Assembly: GCA_031177795.1 (NCBI GenBank) | Contig: JAPSKG010000109.1 | Coordinates: forward strand, 1-7,534 | Direction: 5' to 3' | Source of the DNA: Domibacillus sp. | GTDB lineage: Bacteria; Bacillota; Bacilli; Bacillales; Domibacillaceae | DNA: 7,534 bases | Part shown: in pieces, positions 5,922 through 7,534 of the stretch | Position numbering within the stretch: the stretch's first letter is position 1 | Layout: every line of letters starts with the position of its first letter | Program-made: the position numbers and the translations under genes | The notes under the pieces: generated by a model | What the model was told of the DNA's origin: nothing | What the model saw: the letters and a program-made list of their open reading frames with translations, nothing else | Database searches by the model: none

Positions 5922-7111
5922 ACTATGACCGCATTTTAATCCGTTACGGCGAAATGTCAACCAAAGGACGAAACCGCAGCAAATTTACAAACAAAATGAA
6001 ATCAAATATTAAACGCCTTTTAAATGATGACCGTGTAAACATAGAAGCACAACGCGACCGCATGTTTCTTTATTTGAACGGCGCTTCTTTTGAAGATGTA
6101 AAAGAAAAACTTGTACACGTATCAGGAATCCAATCGTTTAGTCCAGTTGTAAAAACATCACAAAACCTGGAGGAAATAAAAGAAGCAGCCCTTTTACTAG
6201 TAAAAAAAGCAATGGATGGTCCCGCTTCTTTTAAAGTAAGTACACGTCGGGCTGATAAACAATTTCCGCTTGATACACATGAATTAAACCATGAAATTGG
6301 CGGTTATGTACTCCGTGGAACGGAAGACCTGACTGTTGATGTTCGAAATCCTGATTTTACATTAACCGTAGAAGTGAGAGCAGAAGCAGTTTATTTATCC
6401 AGTGAAACGATAGCTGGAGCGGGAGGGCTTCCAGCCGGAGCAGCAGGTAAAGCGGTTTTATTGCTTTCAGGCGGTTTAGACAGCCCGGTGGCTGGATATA
6501 TGATGATGAAGCGAGGCGTTGAAATAGAAGCAGTACACTTTTTCAGCCCGCCGTATACAAGTGAACGTGCTAAGCAAAAAGTTGTTGACCTGGCAGATGT
6601 GCTTACAAGATATGGAGGGAATGTCCGTCTTCATATCGTTCCTTTCACACATATTCAGGAAACCATCCACAAGCAAGTTCCAGAAAACTATACAATGACT
6701 TCAACACGTCGCATTATGATGCGAATAGCAGATAAAATTCGTCAGGAAACAGGCGCCCTTGCCATTGTTACAGGTGAAAGTCTGGGACAGGTAGCTAGCC
6801 AAACCATGGAAAGTATGGCTGCTATTAATGATGTTACAAACACACCGGTTCTTCGGCCGCTGATTGCAACAGACAAATTGGAGATCATGGAAATGGCACG
6901 TAAAATCGGCACACATGATATTTCTATCTTGCCTTTCGAAGACTGCTGTACGATTTTTACACCGGCAGCGCCAAAAACAAAGCCAAAAACAGAAAAAGTT
7001 CAATTTTTTGAAAGCTTCCTTGATTTTGAGCCTCTCATTGATCAAGCTGTCCGTGAAACAGAACTAATTATGCTTCCTAAAAAAGAAGCAGAACTAGATG
7101 ATTTATTGTGA
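5918..7111 (+). CDS. thiI: tRNA 4-thiouridine synthase ThiI (tRNA sulfurtransferase, no rhodanese domain)
   Basis: Uses ATP to adenylate U8 of tRNA and replaces the oxygen with sulfur from a persulfide, giving s4U8 (a near-UV sensor base); in some bacteria it also feeds sulfur to thiamine thiazole. The 397-residue product has an N-terminal ferredoxin-like part (ILIRYGEMSTKGRNR), a THUMP tRNA-binding domain (about 60-165; FKVSTRRADKQF, EIGGYVLRGTEDLTVDVRNP), and a PP-loop ATPase with SGGLDSP (S184-P190), HFFSPPYTSERAKQKV and GESLGQVASQT. C343-C344 in FEDCCTIF corresponds to the region of catalytic C344 of E. coli ThiI. It stops where the E. coli protein (about 482) continues into a rhodanese domain, so the sulfur must come straight from a desulfurase, which is the gene immediately upstream, overlapping by 4 nt. 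Ribosome binding site AAGGAA (5903-5908), 9 nt before ATG, inside the upstream gene. Confidence 0.97.
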   Translation: MNYDRILIRYGEMSTKGRNRSKFTNKMKSNIKRLLNDDRVNIEAQRDRMFLYLNGASFEDVKEKLVHVSGIQSFSPVVKTSQNLEEIKEAALLLVKKAMDGPASFKVSTRRADKQFPLDTHELNHEIGGYVLRGTEDLTVDVRNPDFTLTVEVRAEAVYLSSETIAGAGGLPAGAAGKAVLLLSGGLDSPVAGYMMMKRGVEIEAVHFFSPPYTSERAKQKVVDLADVLTRYGGNVRLHIVPFTHIQETIHKQVPENYTMTSTRRIMMRIADKIRQETGALAIVTGESLGQVASQTMESMAAINDVTNTPVLRPLIATDKLEIMEMARKIGTHDISILPFEDCCTIFTPAAPKTKPKTEKVQFFESFLDFEPLIDQAVRETELIMLPKKEAELDDLL

Positions 7112-7117
7112 AAAAGC

Positions 7118-7143
7118 ACCGCGCCGCAGGAAGGCGCGGTTTT
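7118..7143 (+). terminator. Intrinsic terminator of the desulfurase-thiI unit
   Basis: A perfect GC-rich 8-bp stem ACCGCGCC (7118-7125) pairs with GGCGCGGT (7133-7140) around a 7-nt loop. The following T-tract is short (T4 including the last stem base, then ATAT), so termination may be incomplete. It begins 6 nt after the thiI stop codon. Confidence 0.78.
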
Positions 7144-7187
7144 ATATCAGTGGATATTTCGTATATAGAAATAAATGAGGTGAAACC

Positions 7188-7534
7188 GTGCAAACAGAAG
7201 TGAAATCAGGCGTTTTGTATACTGCTGCATCTTACGTAATATGGGGGATTATCCCGGTATATTGGAAGCTGGTAAAAGAAGTGCCGGCATATGAAATTTT
7301 GGCAAACCGAATTTTTTGGTCTTTTATTTTTATGATTTTGCTGCTGGCTGTGATGAAAAAGTGGAAGCCGCTTGCCGCGGTATTAAAAGAAATAGCGGTT
7401 CATCCTAAAAAAGCTCTTGCACTAGCAGCAGCTTCTTTGTTAATCAGTGTAAATTGGTTTGTGTTTATTTGGGCAGTTAATCAAAATCATATTATCGAAA
7501 CAAGCATGGGCTATTATATCAATCCACTTATGAG
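7188..7534 (+). CDS. rarD: RarD/EamA-family membrane transporter, N-terminal part (3' end outside the window)
   Basis: Member of the drug/metabolite transporter superfamily of ten-helix inner-membrane permeases; members annotated RarD have no firmly known substrate (E. coli RarD is linked to chloramphenicol resistance by name only). The visible 115 codons start with GTG at 7188 behind GAGGTGA (7177-7183), with the AGG core 7 nt before the start. Three hydrophobic segments are visible at about residues 8-26 (containing WGIIPVYWK), 42-58 and 76-97. Family-typical pieces are WGIIPVYWKLVKEVPAYEILANR, NWFVFIWAVNQNHIIETSMGYYINPLM; the motif ETSMGYYINPL is characteristic of RarD proteins. A full protein would be about 300 residues. 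It follows the thiI terminator by about 45 bp on the same strand, so it is either its own unit or reached by partial readthrough. No convincing promoter is visible in the short gap. Confidence 0.9.
   Translation, partial: MQTEVKSGVLYTAASYVIWGIIPVYWKLVKEVPAYEILANRIFWSFIFMILLLAVMKKWKPLAAVLKEIAVHPKKALALAAASLLISVNWFVFIWAVNQNHIIETSMGYYINPLM

Noticed and set aside
1..7534. Mobile element, CRISPR array, tRNA or other accessory system
   Set aside because: All space is filled by conserved housekeeping genes and short intergenic regions; I saw no transposase, direct-repeat array, terminal inverted repeats or tRNA-like cloverleaf.

Overview
The window looks like core chromosome from a Firmicute of the Bacillaceae, close to Bacillus in the broad sense; I cannot name the genus. 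This rests on the proteins: an EzrA division regulator, a zinc-less S4, a ThiI without a rhodanese domain beside its own cysteine desulfurase, and a HisJ-type (PHP) histidinol phosphatase. AAGGAG-type ribosome binding sites, an autogenous-type rpsD leader and A/T-flanked intrinsic terminators fit the same picture. I see no mobile element, CRISPR array, tRNA, rRNA or phage gene, and no stretch over about 240 bases without a gene.

Layout: the 3' part of tyrS (1-554, +) converges on rpsD (658-1260, -), with two back-to-back hairpin terminators between them. Upstream of rpsD lies a leader of about 195 nt with a near-consensus sigma-A promoter (1463-1491, -). The promoter starts 7 bp after the stop codon of a free-methionine-(R)-sulfoxide reductase gene (ytsP family, 1499-1978, -). 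That gene is 2 nt downstream of hisJ (1981-2793, -). A 200-bp AT-rich region separates hisJ from the divergent ezrA (2996-4696, +), which ends in its own terminator. Then come a cysteine desulfurase (nifZ/iscS-like, 4782-5921, +) and thiI (5918-7111, +), overlapping by ATGA and closed by a terminator. The 5' end of a rarD/EamA-type transporter gene (7188 onward, +) runs off the window.

The genes fall into four functional groups: translation (tyrS, rpsD), a small leftward unit of histidine synthesis and methionine-oxide repair (hisJ-ytsP) that may read into rpsD, cell division (ezrA), and a sulfur-transfer pair (desulfurase-ThiI) for 4-thiouridine in tRNA and probably thiamine thiazole. The order is close to what I remember of the Bacillus subtilis tyrS-rpsD-ytsP-hisJ-ezrA-nifZ-thiI region, apparently without the extra genes found there.

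I found no undescribed system. The parts most worth a second look are the rpsD leader, with a segment resembling the 16S rRNA S4-binding region, and the start-site choices for hisJ and ezrA.
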